Assembly: GCA_002104905.1 (NCBI GenBank)
Contig: MCFE01000161.1
Location: 1 to 64,000 of the forward strand
Direction: 5' to 3'
Source of the DNA: Basidiobolus meristosporus CBS 931.73
Lineage: Eukaryota > Basidiobolomycota > Basidiobolomycetes > Basidiobolales > Basidiobolaceae
Length of the DNA: 64,000 nucleotides
Both the position numbers and the translations under genes were made by a program. Below are positions 24,096 through 36,305 of the stretch, in pieces. The number at the start of each line of letters is the position of its first letter. Position 1 is the stretch's first letter. The notes below the pieces were generated by a model that did not search any database, was not told the DNA's origin, and saw nothing but the letters and a program-made list of their open reading frames with translations.

Positions 24096-25570
24096 TTAAA
24101 GACGCTTGTTTTTGATGATCACAGGCGCGAAGACGAGAAGCAATGCACCAAAAGTGAGCATCGTTCGGAAGAAGCCGAAGTGCTTCATTAAGTAACCACC
24201 AGCAATGGGTCCAAACAACATACCCAAGCTATACGCCATGTTAAAGATGGCGTACACTTGAGCAAATGCACCACCACCGAGCTTCGTTACATGATGACCC
24301 ATTTCAGGCAAAATAGGTGTCATGGCCGTAGCTCCAGCAGCACCGCATAAGACGAGAGAAAGCGATTCTAACCAGAAGCTTCTGGGCAGCGCGATGAGCG
24401 GAGTCACTAATGCGAATGCCAACACCCCAAGTCCAGAGATGTTCATGCCACCAAAGCGACTGCTAAGATAGCCTGCGATCGGAGACATGAACACGTTAGG
24501 GATTACTAGCGCCATATAAATCACACCAATGGTACTGGCATCATAATGGAACTCTTCTTCCAAGAAGACCCCAAGGGTAGGCTCGATACTAGAGTAGTTG
24601 CTAGCGATCAAAAAAGTGGCTAGAGAGCATAGAATGATGGGCCACTCTCGAATCATGGTCCAAATGGATGGTTTCACTCGAACAACTGGCTGGGATTCCA
24701 CATCATCTGTGTCACTGACAAGCTCGTCCTCGCTCTCCTTCGGGGTGGCGGGGATTACCAATAATTGTGCCAGAAGGTCGATGAAGGCCAAAGCGGCGCA
24801 AAATACAAACGGAGCCGCGAATCCCCAGTACTGGAATAAAATGCCACCAATGGCAGGTCCAACCAAAAAGCCAACCCCATTCCAGCTGAGGGCAACACCC
24901 ATAGCAACCCCGAGTTGGTCAGGTGGGTAAGCATCAGCGATCATGGTAAGCCCAATGGTCCATGAGGCTCCTCCAGCGGCACCCTGAGCCATACGGGCAA
25001 GCATTAATTGCCAGAAGTTTTCAGCTACGATGAAAAATATCGTGGAAACCCCCAGGCCGAGCAACCCGATAATCATGGGGATTTTTCTAGTCTTGTATCT
25101 ATCACTCAAGATAGCAAACACCGGCGTGGAGCCCAAAAGACCAAATGCTAACAAAACTCAGGTGTCAGCGAGCGGGTAAGAAGGGGGTTTGCTCCTGCAC
25201 ATACCATAGGTCCCAAAAAGAAGCCCGACCAAAGCTGGATCCGCGTTAAGTCTCTCTTTTGCAATTAAAGGCAGAATGGGAACCTGGTACGAAGCAGCGA
25301 ATCAGTCAGGTTTGGGGCAAAAGCAAGTTGGTGAATTCAAGAAACATACCACAATCCCATACACTACCATATCCCTGATAGAAATAGACTCTGGTTAAAA
25401 CAAGCTGAAATCAAGGCTCAAATGCTTGAAGTAACATACGCAAACAACGCCAAAGAAACCACAAACGAAATGGCGGTTTTTGAGGAGCGGAACTGGTAGA
25501 ATCTCTCATTCCAAGTAGATTTGGGCTCGGTCTCTACCGCCAAAAGAGGTGTATCCTCGTGTGCTGCCAT
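24096..25570 (-). CDS. MFS transporter, DHA1 family (vesicular-amine/drug:H+ antiporter-like)
   Basis: Four exons, 25570-25440, 25374-25350 (25 nt), 25283-25205 and 25147-24096, give 428 aa with all phases consistent. The protein has about 12 hydrophobic segments. Landmarks are 'FADMVVYGIVVPILP' in the first helix, the loop 2-3 signature 'SDRYKTRKIPM', and the antiporter motif C region 'LSWNGVGFLVGPAIGG' in helix 5. An acidic cytoplasmic loop lies at about residue 215. These place it with the SLC18/VMAT-like branch of DHA1 exporters that move amines or drugs out of the cytosol in exchange for protons; the substrate is unknown. A TATAAG element lies about 50 nt upstream of the start on this strand (25620-25625). 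Confidence 0.9.
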
Positions 25571-25625
25571 GATACACGTCCTAGTATAAGGATGAAGAAC
25601 AGATGAACTCGTCTGGCTGCTTATA

Positions 25626-27189
25626 GGGAATTATCGGCAGTGGCGATTGAAAAAAATCTGGATCCAATTTTGTATTGTATTCATTGAGCACTTTGTTCAT
25701 ATCTTCGAAAGGAACCAGAAATTATTAATGATTCCCAATCATATGACCCAATGTATCCTGCAATTTGAGCTAAATATTTACTTCACTATGACCCGAAATG
25801 TCCAGACAGATAGATTAGTCAGTTCCTAAATTGGTATTCTTATCCACTAGCGACCAGTAGGATGTTACACAATGATGGGGACGGCTGTTATAGAATGTGC
25901 TGAACCAAACACATTCTTAGCGGGTTCCCTTTTTGTTCAGGATAGTTTGAGACAGACAACGGAGTGGTTCCATCAGCCTCGCAGGATCAGGTGAGAATTG
26001 ATATGCTACCCTGGGATTGGAGTATGATAGGTGGCTTGATCGAGCCATAATATTTCTTGTGGCCCATCAATTGCCTATGAAATCAGCATGGAATCGATTG
26101 TAATTCTTGCGCGACGGTTCCACAGAACAAATACATTTTGGTCTTGGGTTGGTTGCTCAGCGTTGCACTGGCAGCTTAGCCGATTCTCCATGGTTTAGCG
26201 GTTGATTATTTAATCGGACAAACGGGAGACATGCCTAGTGGCCTGGGAGGCCAACGATCCAGCAGTGGTAACTCAGCAATGTGCTACTGGGCTAGGGCAG
26301 CCTTCAGATCTAGCGGATACGGATATTTCTTATAATCTTGACCAGTTATATTACTAGCCTTATGTAGCTGACCGATTGCTAAAAGGAATCCATACCCTCC
26401 AGGTTTGCCTCCATTCATGTCGTATATCAGAAATAGTATCCCGCTACGGAGTCAAGAGGGTGGTTTGCGGTGTGGCACAGGGTCTGCTACATAAGGCATC
26501 AACACGTGTGCAGATCAGTGTGCTGATTCATACAATCGTATACACTGAATCAGTCATCTCCACTGGCTCGACGTCAACGCATTATCCAATGACAATGAAA
26601 GCCAGGGGGTTCAGGCAATTCAGTTTGTAGTCTCCCTCAAAGACGCATGTGAGCAGAATGGCGATGAATGCCCTTGGTGAATCATTTGATTCATCCCACC
26701 TGGCAATTTCTCAATCAGTTAGTTTGACAACCTACTTACGCAACTAGTAAATAATGCTCCCTCGCTGCGTTCATTCGATGCTTGTTAGGAGTATCAATGC
26801 AACAGATAATGGACTTGCCCCTATCTGCCTGTAAGCCGTGCTTTCGTATTTGTCATGTTCTAGTTGAAGATAATTGTTCTATACTAGACCGCCAAGCAAG
26901 GTTGCTAAGGAGCTATTACTGATATATCGATTGCACTATTCAACACCTTTATTTGTAAGTAACTCGTGCTTTCTTATGAAATATCCATGGCAATCGATTC
27001 ATGATTTCTTGGCTGCCGTTTACATTGATACTTTGGACCAAAAAGTATTATAATATTTAACTTACACCTAAGCCATCCATATGTCTTAAGGCTCAATTTA
27101 GCTTATTGCTAAACTGTTGATCTTTTGCTTGTGAGACATTAGCTAAGTTATGGAGTATTTACTCAAGATTTAGTTTGTGAGATATTGGC
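25626..27189. other. Intergenic, no supported gene
   Basis: 1.5 kb on the promoter side of the DHA1 gene, leading into the retrotransposon cluster. No gene could be supported. Confidence 0.45.
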
Positions 27190-27425
27190 TAATTCTTAGC
27201 ATTAGTGAAGGTCTGGAAGTTGTCAATTTCTTCAAACTTGTCCAACCCCCCTGAACTTTGCTCACAGCTTCCTGAAACCTTTTTTAAGCCATTCCTAACA
27301 TTAGTCTTACAAAGTTCCACTCAAAGTACAAATACTTTATTTGAACTCATTCAAGCAACATGTGCATATCATGCAACACTTCTGGTTGTCCAACCACTTC
27401 TAATATTCCCTAGACACTTGCAATA
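27190..27425 (+). repeat. Decayed LTR remnant (inverted relative to the complete element)
   Basis: Shares with the reverse complement of 38368-38560 the stretches 'aaaggtctggaagtt' or a variant, 'aacttgtccaa', and an LTR-head block 'acttctaatattccc'. It therefore looks like an old LTR related to the copia LTRs but well diverged. The edges are approximate. Confidence 0.45.
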
Positions 27426-27692
27426 TTATCAGAACTTTTTAGACTTATCCAATAGCCTTCAGGCCCTCAAAACCACCACTGGAGATCACTGATCCAAAAT
27501 CCTCATAATTGGTTTTGCAAAGTTCCTATCAATGTGTACAGCCTTACTTGCACCTAATTAACAAGAACAGATCATGTGACCCTTGCCTTTCTCCAGGCAT
27601 GCTCAATACTCTCTAGAATCTTGCAACAAATAGCACCCTACCAGGTAAATATAACTTTTGGTATTTTACAACTCATATTTCAACTAATGATG

Positions 27693-28230
27693 TAGGAGTT
27701 TGGGGATGTTGGCAGTGATTAGGAGTACATGCAGATTATGTGGCTTTTGTTTAATGATTTATTGAATGTAAAAGTAATAGTTACACTTTGACATAGTCTT
27801 GGCCTAACATACATATAAAACATGCTAAGGAAGGTTCCAAGAGCATGTGTGCAAAGCTTAGGGCTGTTTAATCAGTGCTGAGATATTTAATGCTTCAATA
27901 TTCTGAGGAGTATTAGAAGTGATGTGGAAAACTAGAGGATTTAGATGTAATTCACTTGCAGATTTATTGTTAAAAAGTATGGGAATTCTACTTTTGATTA
28001 AGTAAAGCAAAGAAGCCTGAAGAGCTTGTTAAGGAGGGTCACAAGAATATATGTGCAAAGTTTGGGGTCTTTTGGGCAACTTTAAAAAAGGCCGTATTCT
28101 TGGTACCTGTAAATGTGGTGAAAATACTCCAAGTAAATCCCAACAAGAAATTAGGTTAGGGCAGAATGCTGTTACAGTGCAAGATCTATGTGCTCAAGGT
28201 AGCATGAATATCTCAGTGATAGCTCAATTA
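27693..28230 (-). repeat. Two decayed copia LTR remnants in tandem
   Basis: 27693-27870 and about 27890-28230 each keep landmarks of the intact LTR: 'agattatgtgg', 'aatgatttattgaatgtaaaagta', 'catgtgtgcaaag', 'ggtacctg' and 'gtgaaaatactccaagtaaatccc'. Many indels are present. The orientation matches the complete element at 31965-36654. Confidence 0.55.
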
Positions 28231-28234
28231 CTAC

Positions 28235-28435
28235 TGTTGTAAGAGTCTTGGAGATATTGGAAGTGATTGGGAGGACAAGTAGATTATGTGGTTTTCACTT
28301 AATGATTTATTGAATGTAAAAGTAGTATATATACATTTACAGGGTATTGGCAAGACAAACACATAGAATAGGTTTAGGAAGGTCCCAAGAGCATGTCTGC
28401 AAAGTCTGGGGCTGTCTGAACAACTTTGAGAATAT
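28235..28435 (-). repeat. Truncated copia LTR
   Basis: Begins with the intact LTR head TGTTGTAAGAGTCTTGG and follows the family sequence for about 200 bp, then breaks off into a pol fragment at about 28438. It lacks the distal ~150 bp of the LTR. Confidence 0.7.
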
Positions 28436-28437
28436 AT

Positions 28438-28565
28438 ATCTTGATTCCAATCTGCAGAAGGGTATCCCACTTAAGCCTGATCAGATTCCTTAAAAGTGTA
28501 TTTTGAGCACATATCAGCAACTCCTTTTAAATATCTGGAAATATGCTTAACTGCCAATATGTAAT
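28438..28565 (-). pseudogene. Copia RNase H fragment
   Basis: Corresponds to about 32770-32895 of the complete element. On the minus strand it still encodes a 'GYPSADWNQD' block equivalent to the RNase H 'GYSDADWGQN' motif. It is joined directly to the truncated LTR on one side and a degenerate LTR on the other. Confidence 0.6.
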
Positions 28566-28577
28566 CAGGTTTGTATT

Positions 28578-28919
28578 TTGTTGCAAGCATTTTGGAGATA
28601 TTGGAAGTAAATGGGGGTAAAAGTTAAATACAAGGTGCTCACCCAAGGATATATTGAATGTAAAAGTAGTATTTATACTTTTTCATGATCTTGACAAGAC
28701 AAACACATCAAGTATGCTTAGGAAGGTCCCAGAAGCATGTGTGCAAAGCTGGGGCTGTTTGAACAGCTTTGAAAATTTTCATATCTTGGGTACCTGTTAT
28801 TTTAGTGAAAATATTCTGTGAATCCCAACAAGAAACTGTGTCAGGAGTCTATAAGATTTGTGGGCAATGATCCAAGTGACTAAGGTGAATTCTCAAATGT
28901 ATTTACAAAATTTATAACA
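28578..28919 (-). repeat. Degenerate copia LTR (3' LTR of an old copy)
   Basis: Follows the 349-bp LTR consensus end to end, with substitutions and small indels, and ends in AACA. It is immediately followed by sequence equivalent to the pol 3' end (28920-29127), so it is the 3' LTR of an eroded element in the same orientation. Confidence 0.65.
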
Positions 28920-29127
28920 CTTGCACTAAACTAATTATTCATGTTAACTAATCCTAATTATGATCCAAGATATTTAAACTTGACTTTAGCCAATAGTATG
29001 GTAAGTATGTCTGTATTCATTTAATCTGTGGGACAGTAAACTAGGTTAACTAACTTATTTCCTATAATTCATATATGAAGTGTAGTCTAATATCTATTTG
29101 CTTAGTTCAGCAGTGAAAATTGGTAAT
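28920..29127 (-). pseudogene. Copia pol 3' end fragment
   Basis: Aligns with 32314-32520 of the complete element (the RNase H C-terminal coding end and 3' flank). Broken by substitutions and cut at an inverted LTR remnant. Confidence 0.6.
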
Positions 29128-29456
29128 TCCATCAGAATACTCACCTAACTTGGTTGCCTAAAGCGTTACCTACATATTTCTGAGAATACTGACCAGATTC
29201 CTTGTTAGGATTTATTAATAATATTTTCACCAATGTATCAGGTACCAACAACATGAGAACTCTCAAAGCTGCCCAAACAGCCCCAAACCTTGCACACATG
29301 CTCTTGGAGTTTTTCTAAACATACTCTATGTGCCAATTCATCTAGATCATGTAAAAGTACAAATATCACACTTAAATCTTAATAAATCTCAATGTGAAAA
29401 CCACATTATCTATTTGTTCTCCCAATCACTTCCAATATTTCCAAAACTCTGAGAGC
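29128..29456 (+). repeat. Inverted copia solo LTR remnant
   Basis: Reverse complement of the LTR family, seen from 'actcacctaactt', 'ccttgttaggattta', 'gccccaaacc', 'cacacatgctctt' and 'cacttccaatatttccaaaactct'. Its insertion appears to interrupt older copia sequence. The ends are eroded. Confidence 0.6.
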
Positions 29457-31959
29457 ATAGAATAGGTTTAAGAAGGTCCCAGGAGCTGGTGTGTAGTGTC
29501 AGGGACAGTATGGGAAATACTGAGAGATTTCATGTTCTGTGACCTGATATTTTGTTGAAAAGTTCCAAGTAAGTCTCAACAAGGAATTTGGTCAAGATTC
29601 TCTAAGATTTGTAGGTACAAGTCTAAGTGACCAAGCTAGATGAAGCTTGGGTGTATTGACAAGATCTAATCACTCCCACTTATCTAAATATTCATATTAC
29701 ATAGTACTAATTGTGATCAAAGATATGCAAATTTGCCACTTGCTAATGATTTGGTGAATATGTCTACAATCATATTATCTGTTGAACAGTAGACTAAGTT
29801 ATCTAAGTAATCTTCTATGGCTACCAATATGAAATCTAGATTGTCCATTTGGTACTTCTTCAGTGTATCATGAGTATATTTGGGCTAGCTTACAGTCATA
29901 GTCTGGGTACTACTGTTCATGGAGAACTTTATCCCTAAGTAGTAATTGAGCTCTCCTAGCTTGGATATTTTGAACTCCTTGGATATGTGGGTTTTAGTTG
30001 CTTCTAATATTTTTTGGTTATTGGTGGCTATTATAAGATAGTCCACATAGAGAGCTAATAGAACCAAATTTGCTCTATCTAATGTATAGCAGATACTATA
30101 GTCAGCAGTACCACTTTGCAAACTCAGAGATTCCAAACATAAGTCCATCATTCAATGTTCCTAATGATTATTTAAGACCATAGAGAAATTTTTCAGCTTG
30201 AAGACCAAACAGGGGCTATTGTGATCAGAAACCTCATCAGACTGGTCCATGTAAACATTCTTATTAGTTTCTCATTCAAGAATGCAGTTTTTCCATCCAC
30301 TTGATGAATAACAAACTTGTGTTTAACAACAACAGTCAATAGTAGTCCAATGAAAATAAACTTGGCTACCACTGCAAAGGTTTCAGTGTAATTTAGTCCT
30401 CTTGATTGAGTGTATCCATTGGTCACCTGTCTTGCTTTGTATCTTTGAATTTTAACATGAGCCTTGAATTTTGTTGTGAAGGCCCAGCTGCATCAAAATG
30501 ATTTTCAGTTGATTGGTAATTTGATCAAGTCCCAAGTTTGATTTTCCTGCAGGGTTGGTATTCCTGAGTCATTGCAGATCTCCCAAACTTTGCTCAAGGG
30601 AATTTTATGGCCTACTTACTGTCTGGGGCTCATCAACTTGAACCAAATAGGCATAGGCTTTATATGTACCATCATTGATATAGTAATTTGGGCTATTTCA
30701 GATCTGTTTGGATATTTTGCCTTGTGATAATGAAATTATGACTTCTAAGGTATTCCTGGCCACTGCTTCAGGCTGAAACATGGTTGTAAAGTCCTCAGTG
30801 GTGAAAAAATATTCACTCTTTGCTATGCTTCAAGCCTAAATACCAGTGGGCTTAAAATTGAATTTTTGTCATCATTTAATGATGTTTTTGTGAAAATGGT
30901 AAATTTTCATCAGAAACACATCACTATAGTTGCTCAGCTACTTGTCTCAAGTATTGCAAACTCTGTGTGCCTTGCTCTCATGGCACTAGTACAAAAATAT
31001 GCATTTTACACTTTGGGTCATCAAATGACTGATTTCCAGGCAGCTTCTTGGCAGATGCTGTGCAATCAAATATTCTTGGATGCACTACACTTGGTCTATG
31101 ACCATACCATGCCTCAAGTGGGGTAGAATCACAAAGTATTCTTCTATTACTGCTACTCTTATGGTATACAGTGGTAGCAACTAATTCTGCCCAAACATCA
31201 AAGAATAATTTTTGATCATAGATCATGGATCTTGCCACACCAATTATTGATGTGTTTGCACATTCTGACACTCTGTTTTGCTACCAAGAGTATGGTACAG
31301 TAGTCTCTTGCTTTATACCATGAGCTTTGCTGAAGTGAATGAGAAGTTTAAGGTACATACTCCATTATTTTTGTGTTAATTTTCTTAACAATCCTACCAG
31401 TGTCTCTCAGCATCTTGACTTTAAGCTCCAGGAGCTTAGACAGAGGTACTTCCTCTCTTTCCATGAGATAGACCCATTTTTAACTTGTATAATCAACTAT
31501 CAATGTGATTAAATTCTTCATTGTACTCAAGGTTAGCTTTTCATAGGTCCATACAGATTTGAGTGAAAAAGATCTAATTTTTTCTTGGTTTTGATCAATG
31601 TACAGATCTTGAACAGTTTCCTGACTTACTTTCCATGTATGCAGCCTTCACAGTGTGCCAAACTTGAAAGTAAGTGTATGGCTTCAATCACTACTCCTGA
31701 GGCTTGCTTGAATAGTCCCCTGTCCAACTGCATCTAGTGTCCTACTTTCACCCATGAAAATCTTCTTAATAGGAGCCGTATTTTTAGTGTTTCAAGTATT
31801 ATAAAGCTCCAGAGTCAATATACCACATTTGAGAGTCCTTGATTGTGGTCATACTTAGTGTGTATATGAGTAGTTTATCTTCAGCTGTTGCTGCACTTCC
31901 ATATACAGGCTTTTTCTGCAAATTATCACCCCTTTTGAAGCACTGGTCTGATGTGGGTC
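29457..31959 (-). pseudogene. Older copia element, left (3') part: partial LTR and pol
   Basis: A partial LTR (29457 to about 29684) is followed by a diverged pol copy on the minus strand. A reverse transcriptase with a degenerate active-site block ('ALYVDYLII' where YVDD is expected) lies at about 29885-30430, and integrase C-terminal sequence at about 30978-31270. Further integrase, protease and gag-end sequence runs up to the 5-bp target duplication at 31960. Internal deletions, frameshifts and stops are frequent. The copy resumes on the far side of the complete element at 36660, in the zinc-knuckle coding region, so the younger element is inserted inside it. Confidence 0.75.
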
Positions 31960-31964
31960 CTTTT
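31960..31964. repeat. Target-site duplication (left copy) of the complete copia element
   Basis: CTTTT directly precedes the left LTR; an identical CTTTT at 36655-36659 follows the right LTR. Five base pairs is the standard Ty1/copia duplication. Confidence 0.85.
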
Positions 31965-32313
31965 TGTTGTAAGAGTCTTGGAGATATTGGAAGTGATTGG
32001 GAGAACAAGTAGATTATGTGGTTTTCACTTAATGATTTATTGAATGTAAAAGTAGTATTTATACTTTTACCTGGTCTTGGCATTACAAACACGTAGAATA
32101 GGTTAAGGAAGGTCCCAAGAACATGTGTGCAAAGTTTGGGGCTGTTTGGACGACTTTGAGAATTTTCATGTTCTGGGTACCTGGTATTTTGGTGAAAATA
32201 TTCTAATTAAATCCCGACAAGGAATTTGGTCAGTATTCTCTAGGATTTGAAGGTGATGATCTAAGTGACTAAGTTAGGTGAATATTTAGGTGGAATTACA
32301 AACTTTTTCAACA
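31965..32313 (-). repeat. 3' LTR of the complete copia element
   Basis: 349 bp, starting TGTTGTAAG and ending TTTCAACA in plus-strand reading. It differs from the partner LTR at about seven positions, three of them clustered in the last 20 bases. Confidence 0.93.
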
Positions 32314-32323
32314 CTCCCACTCA
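32314..32323 (-). other. Polypurine tract
   Basis: Read on the minus strand, the ten bases directly before the 3' LTR are purine-rich (TGAGTGGGAG). This is the expected plus-strand priming site of an LTR retrotransposon. The equivalent site is also preserved next to the old LTR at about 29690. Confidence 0.75.
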
Positions 32324-32324
32324 G

Positions 32325-35300
32325 CTAAATGTTCATACTGACTAGTCCTAATTTTGACCTAAGATATTCAAACTTGTCTCTAGCTAATGGTTTGGTAAAT
32401 ATGTCTGCAATCATTTCATCTGTAGGACAGTAAACTAAGCTAACTAAGTTATTCTCTATAGCTTCTTGTATGAAATGATGTCTAGTATCTATGTGCTTGG
32501 TTCTAGCATGAAAAGTTGGATTTCTACCTAATTGTATACATCCTTGATTATCTTGAAATAAAGTAATAGGCGTTTTTTGGCATAGGCCTAAATCTGTAAA
32601 GAGCTTTCTTACCAACATTGCTTCTTTTGTAGCTTCACAGGCTGCCATATACTCTGCCTCTGTAGTAGAAAGTGCTACGGTTGGTTGCTTTCTTGAATTC
32701 CATGAAATGGCTCCTTTACAGTAAAGAAAGGTGTATCCTGTGGTGGATCTTCTGTCTTCCAAATTTTGTCCCCAGTCAGCATCAGAGTATCCCACAAGAT
32801 CCTGTTCTGAATCCTTATAAGTGTATCTTAAGCAGGCATCAGCAGTTTCTTTTAGGTATCTAAAAATCCGCTTAACTGCTGCAATATGATCAGATCCATA
32901 GTTCTGATTATGTTGGCTGACAACTCCCACTGAATATGAGATATCTGGATGTGTTCCAAGCATGATATACATCAGACTGCCAACCATAGATTGATAAGGA
33001 AAGTCAGGGCTTTCAGATGGCACCAAGCTCTCTTGATTTGGTTGAGTTTTGACCAAGTTAAGGTTTGTCTCCATTGGGGTAGCTGCCGGTTTACAGTCTT
33101 CCATTTTGTACTTCTTTAGTATATCTTGAGTATACTTGGATTGGCTTAGGGTAATAGTCTGGGTACTTCTGTCTATGGAGAACTTAATCCCTAAGTAGCA
33201 ACTAAGTTCTCCTAGATTGGACATCTTGAACTCCTTAGATAGGCTGGATTTAGTCTCTTCCAATGTTTCTAGGTTATTGGCAGCTATAATAAGATCATCC
33301 ACATATAGAGCTAATAGAACTGGATTTGCTCTATCTGGCTTATAGTATATACTATAGTCAGCATTACTCCTTTTGAAACTCAAGGATTCCAAATAAGAAT
33401 CTATCTTGCAATTCCAGGCTCTTGGTGATTGTTTGAGACCATAGAGTGACTTTTTAAGCTTGCAGACCAAATGGGGGTTATCTTGGTCAACAAACCCATC
33501 AGGCTGGTCCATATACACGTCCTCATCAAGTTCTCCATTCAAAAATGCAGCTTTTACATCCATTTGATGAATAAAAAACTTATATTTGGCTGCAATAGCC
33601 AATATTAATTTGATGGAATTAAACTTGGCTACTGGTGCAAAGGTCTCAGTACAGTCAAGTCCTTTTGTTTGAGAGTATCCTTTGGCTACAAGTCTTGCTT
33701 TTTATCTTGCAATTGTACCATCAGCCTTGTATTTTGTCTTGAGGACCCATCTGCATCCAATTGATTTTTGGTTGATTGGTAATTTGACTAAGTCCCAAGT
33801 TTGATTTTCCATCAGGGCCTGATATTCCTCAGTCATTGCAGATCTCCAAAACTTTGTCTGAGGGCTATTTAGGGCCTCTTTTACAGTCTGGGGTTCATCA
33901 ATATGGACTGAATAGGCATAGGCTAAGTTTGTACCCTCATTAATAAAGTAATTTGGGCTATTTCTTGTCCAATTTGATCTCCAGGCATTTGATACTGGAA
34001 TGATCACTTCTGGGATATTCTTGGGCACTGGTTCTAGCTGAACCACGGTTGTAGAGTCCTCTGGAGTGAAAAAATTTTCATTGTTTTGCTCTGATTCAAT
34101 CCTGACAATTGGTGGACTTGAGATCAAATTTTTGTCATCATCTGATGTTGTTTTTTGTGAAAATTTTGAATTTTCATCAAACAACACATGCCTGGACTTG
34201 ATCAGCTTCTTTGCTTTGGTATTGTAGAGTCTGTATGCCTTACTCTCATTGCAGTAGCCCAAAAATATGCATTTTACACTTTTTGGCTCAAATTTTGACT
34301 GATTTCCGGCCAGTTTTTTGGCATATGCTGTACACCCAAATATTCTTAGATGTTCTGCACTTGGTCTGTATCCATACCATGCTTCAAATGGAGTAGAATC
34401 ACAAAGTATTCTGTTATAACTCCTATTTTTAAGGTATACAGCAGTGGCAACTGATTCCGCTCAAAAATCATAGGATAATTTTTGATCATGGATCATAGAT
34501 CTTGCCATATCAATTATTGATCTGTTAGCTTGTTCTGCTACTCCATTTTGCTGTGGGGAGTATGGTACATTAGTCTCTTGCTTTATCCCATGAATTTTGC
34601 AGAAGTGGATGAAGAGTTTTGAGGTATATTCTCCACCATTGTCAGAGCGTATTTTCTTGATTTTTTCACCAGTTTCTCTCTCCACCATGGCTTTAAACTC
34701 CCTGAACTTAGACAGAGCTTCTTCCTTTCTCTCCATGAAGTAGACCCATGTGTATCTTGTATAATCATCAATAAAAGTGATTAAATACTTCATCCCGCCT
34801 AAGGATAAATTTTGCATAGGTCCACACAGATCTGAGTGAATTAGATCTAATTTTTTTTTAGTTTTGATTAACCCAGAGCTCTTGAACGGTTGTCTGGCTT
34901 GTTTCCCATATATGCAGGCTTCACAGTGCTCCAAATTAGCTGGGGAATCAATTTTCACTCCAGAAATTAGCTGATCTTTGATCATTTTACGCAAATAATC
35001 AATATTGATGTGCCCAAATCTCCTGTGCCAAAGCATTGGTGTTTCTTCATTTAAGTTACCTATATTGGCTTCCAGATATGATGGAATATAAGTCAACTTG
35101 TATAGATTTTGATCTCTGATGCCCAAAGCAATATAGGCACCATTTTGATCAGTGATCCTGCATCCAGAATTGTCAAAACTGAAACTGAGTCCTTCTGCTG
35201 TGGCCTTGCTTACAGAGAGTAGGTTCTTGGCTATTTCTGGTACATAGAGTACTTCTTTAAAGGTCAGTGTATGGCTTCCTTCACTGCTTCTTAGGTTTAC

Positions 35301-36301
35301 TTGGATAGTTCCTTCTCCCACTGCATCAAGTGTTCTATTGACACCCATGAAAACCTTCTTAATTGGAATTTCTTGATATTGGGCAAAAAGTTCTTTTTGG
35401 TGTGTAAAGTGTTGAGAAGCTCCAGAGTCAATATACCATGTCTGAGATTCCTTGTTTGTGGTCATATTTAGTGCAGATATGAATAGTCTATCTTCAGTTG
35501 TTGCCACATTTCCATATTCAGGCTTCTTTTGCTGATTATCTTTCTTTTTGAGACACCAGTCTGATGTGTGTCCTTTCCTTTTGCAGTAGTTACAAAACAG
35601 GTTGCTGTTGCCTTTGTAGGGTCTTGGGTACCTCCTTTGTTGGTTATCATTGCTTATTAAAGCATTTTCTTCTTCCTTCTTATTGGCGCTTGATTTTCTT
35701 AATTCTTCATCCAGGAGCCTTCCATGTACGTAATTAAGGTCAAATCTTCAGTTCTGGACTCTAGGGCTGATACAAGGCCCTGAAACTTGTCTGTCAGGCT
35801 ATTCAGGATGGTAACTATCACATCCTCATCAGTAGTTGGTACGCCCACAGATTCCATCTCATCTACCAGCAGGGTAGTTCTGTTAATTAGATTTTTCATT
35901 TCTTCCCCTGGCAGCATCTTTGTAGTAAAGAATTTTTGTCTCAGATACATTTTCTTGGCAGCTGAACATGACTGGTAGGTGTCTTCTAATGCTTTCCAGG
36001 CATTCTTTGCCGTTTTTGCTCTTGAGCATTGAATTAGCAATTTGTCCTTGACATTAAGGCAAATGCAGTTAAAGGCACTTTGTTCTTTCTTCTGGTACTT
36101 TAAGGCTTCCTCTCCCACGTTTTTAGGAGGGCATTCTTCCCCCATGACAATATCCCAAAGGCCTCTTTCTTGTAGCAGCATCTTCATCTTCATCTTCACC
36201 TTCCACACTTGGTAGTTAGATCCATCCAACTTTTCAGCAGAGGGAAAAATTCCAGTAATAGCAGTAGTAGACATTGCAGAGAGTGACAGCTTGGGGCTCA
36301 T
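32325..36301 (-). pseudogene. Copia gag-pol polyprotein gene, disrupted
   Basis: Copia polyprotein in the order gag (36301 to about 35540, CCHC knuckle at 35594-35553), aspartic protease (DSGA at about 35420), integrase (HHCC zinc region, then D-D-E core with 'DDYTRYTW' and 'RSDNGGEYTS'), reverse transcriptase (YVDD at about 33300) and RNase H ('TTEAEYMA'), ending at 32325. Three lesions are visible. A one-base loss near 35735 shifts the frame late in gag. A TGA at 34463-34461 stands where the older copy has a tryptophan codon, in the integrase. A TAA at 33704-33702 lies at the start of the reverse transcriptase. The first in-frame ATG lies inside the primer-binding site. Apart from the lesions the reading is well conserved, which suggests recent decay. 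Confidence 0.88.
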
Positions 36302-36305
36302 AACC
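36289..36305 (-). other. Primer-binding site (half tRNA-iMet type)
   Basis: Immediately inside the 5' LTR, the plus strand reads GGGGCTCATAACC, which matches the anticodon stem-loop of initiator methionine tRNA (CAT is the anticodon). This is the copia-type strategy in which a 5' half of tRNA-iMet primes reverse transcription, not a full tRNA 3' end. The complementary ATG in the site is in frame with gag. Confidence 0.8.
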
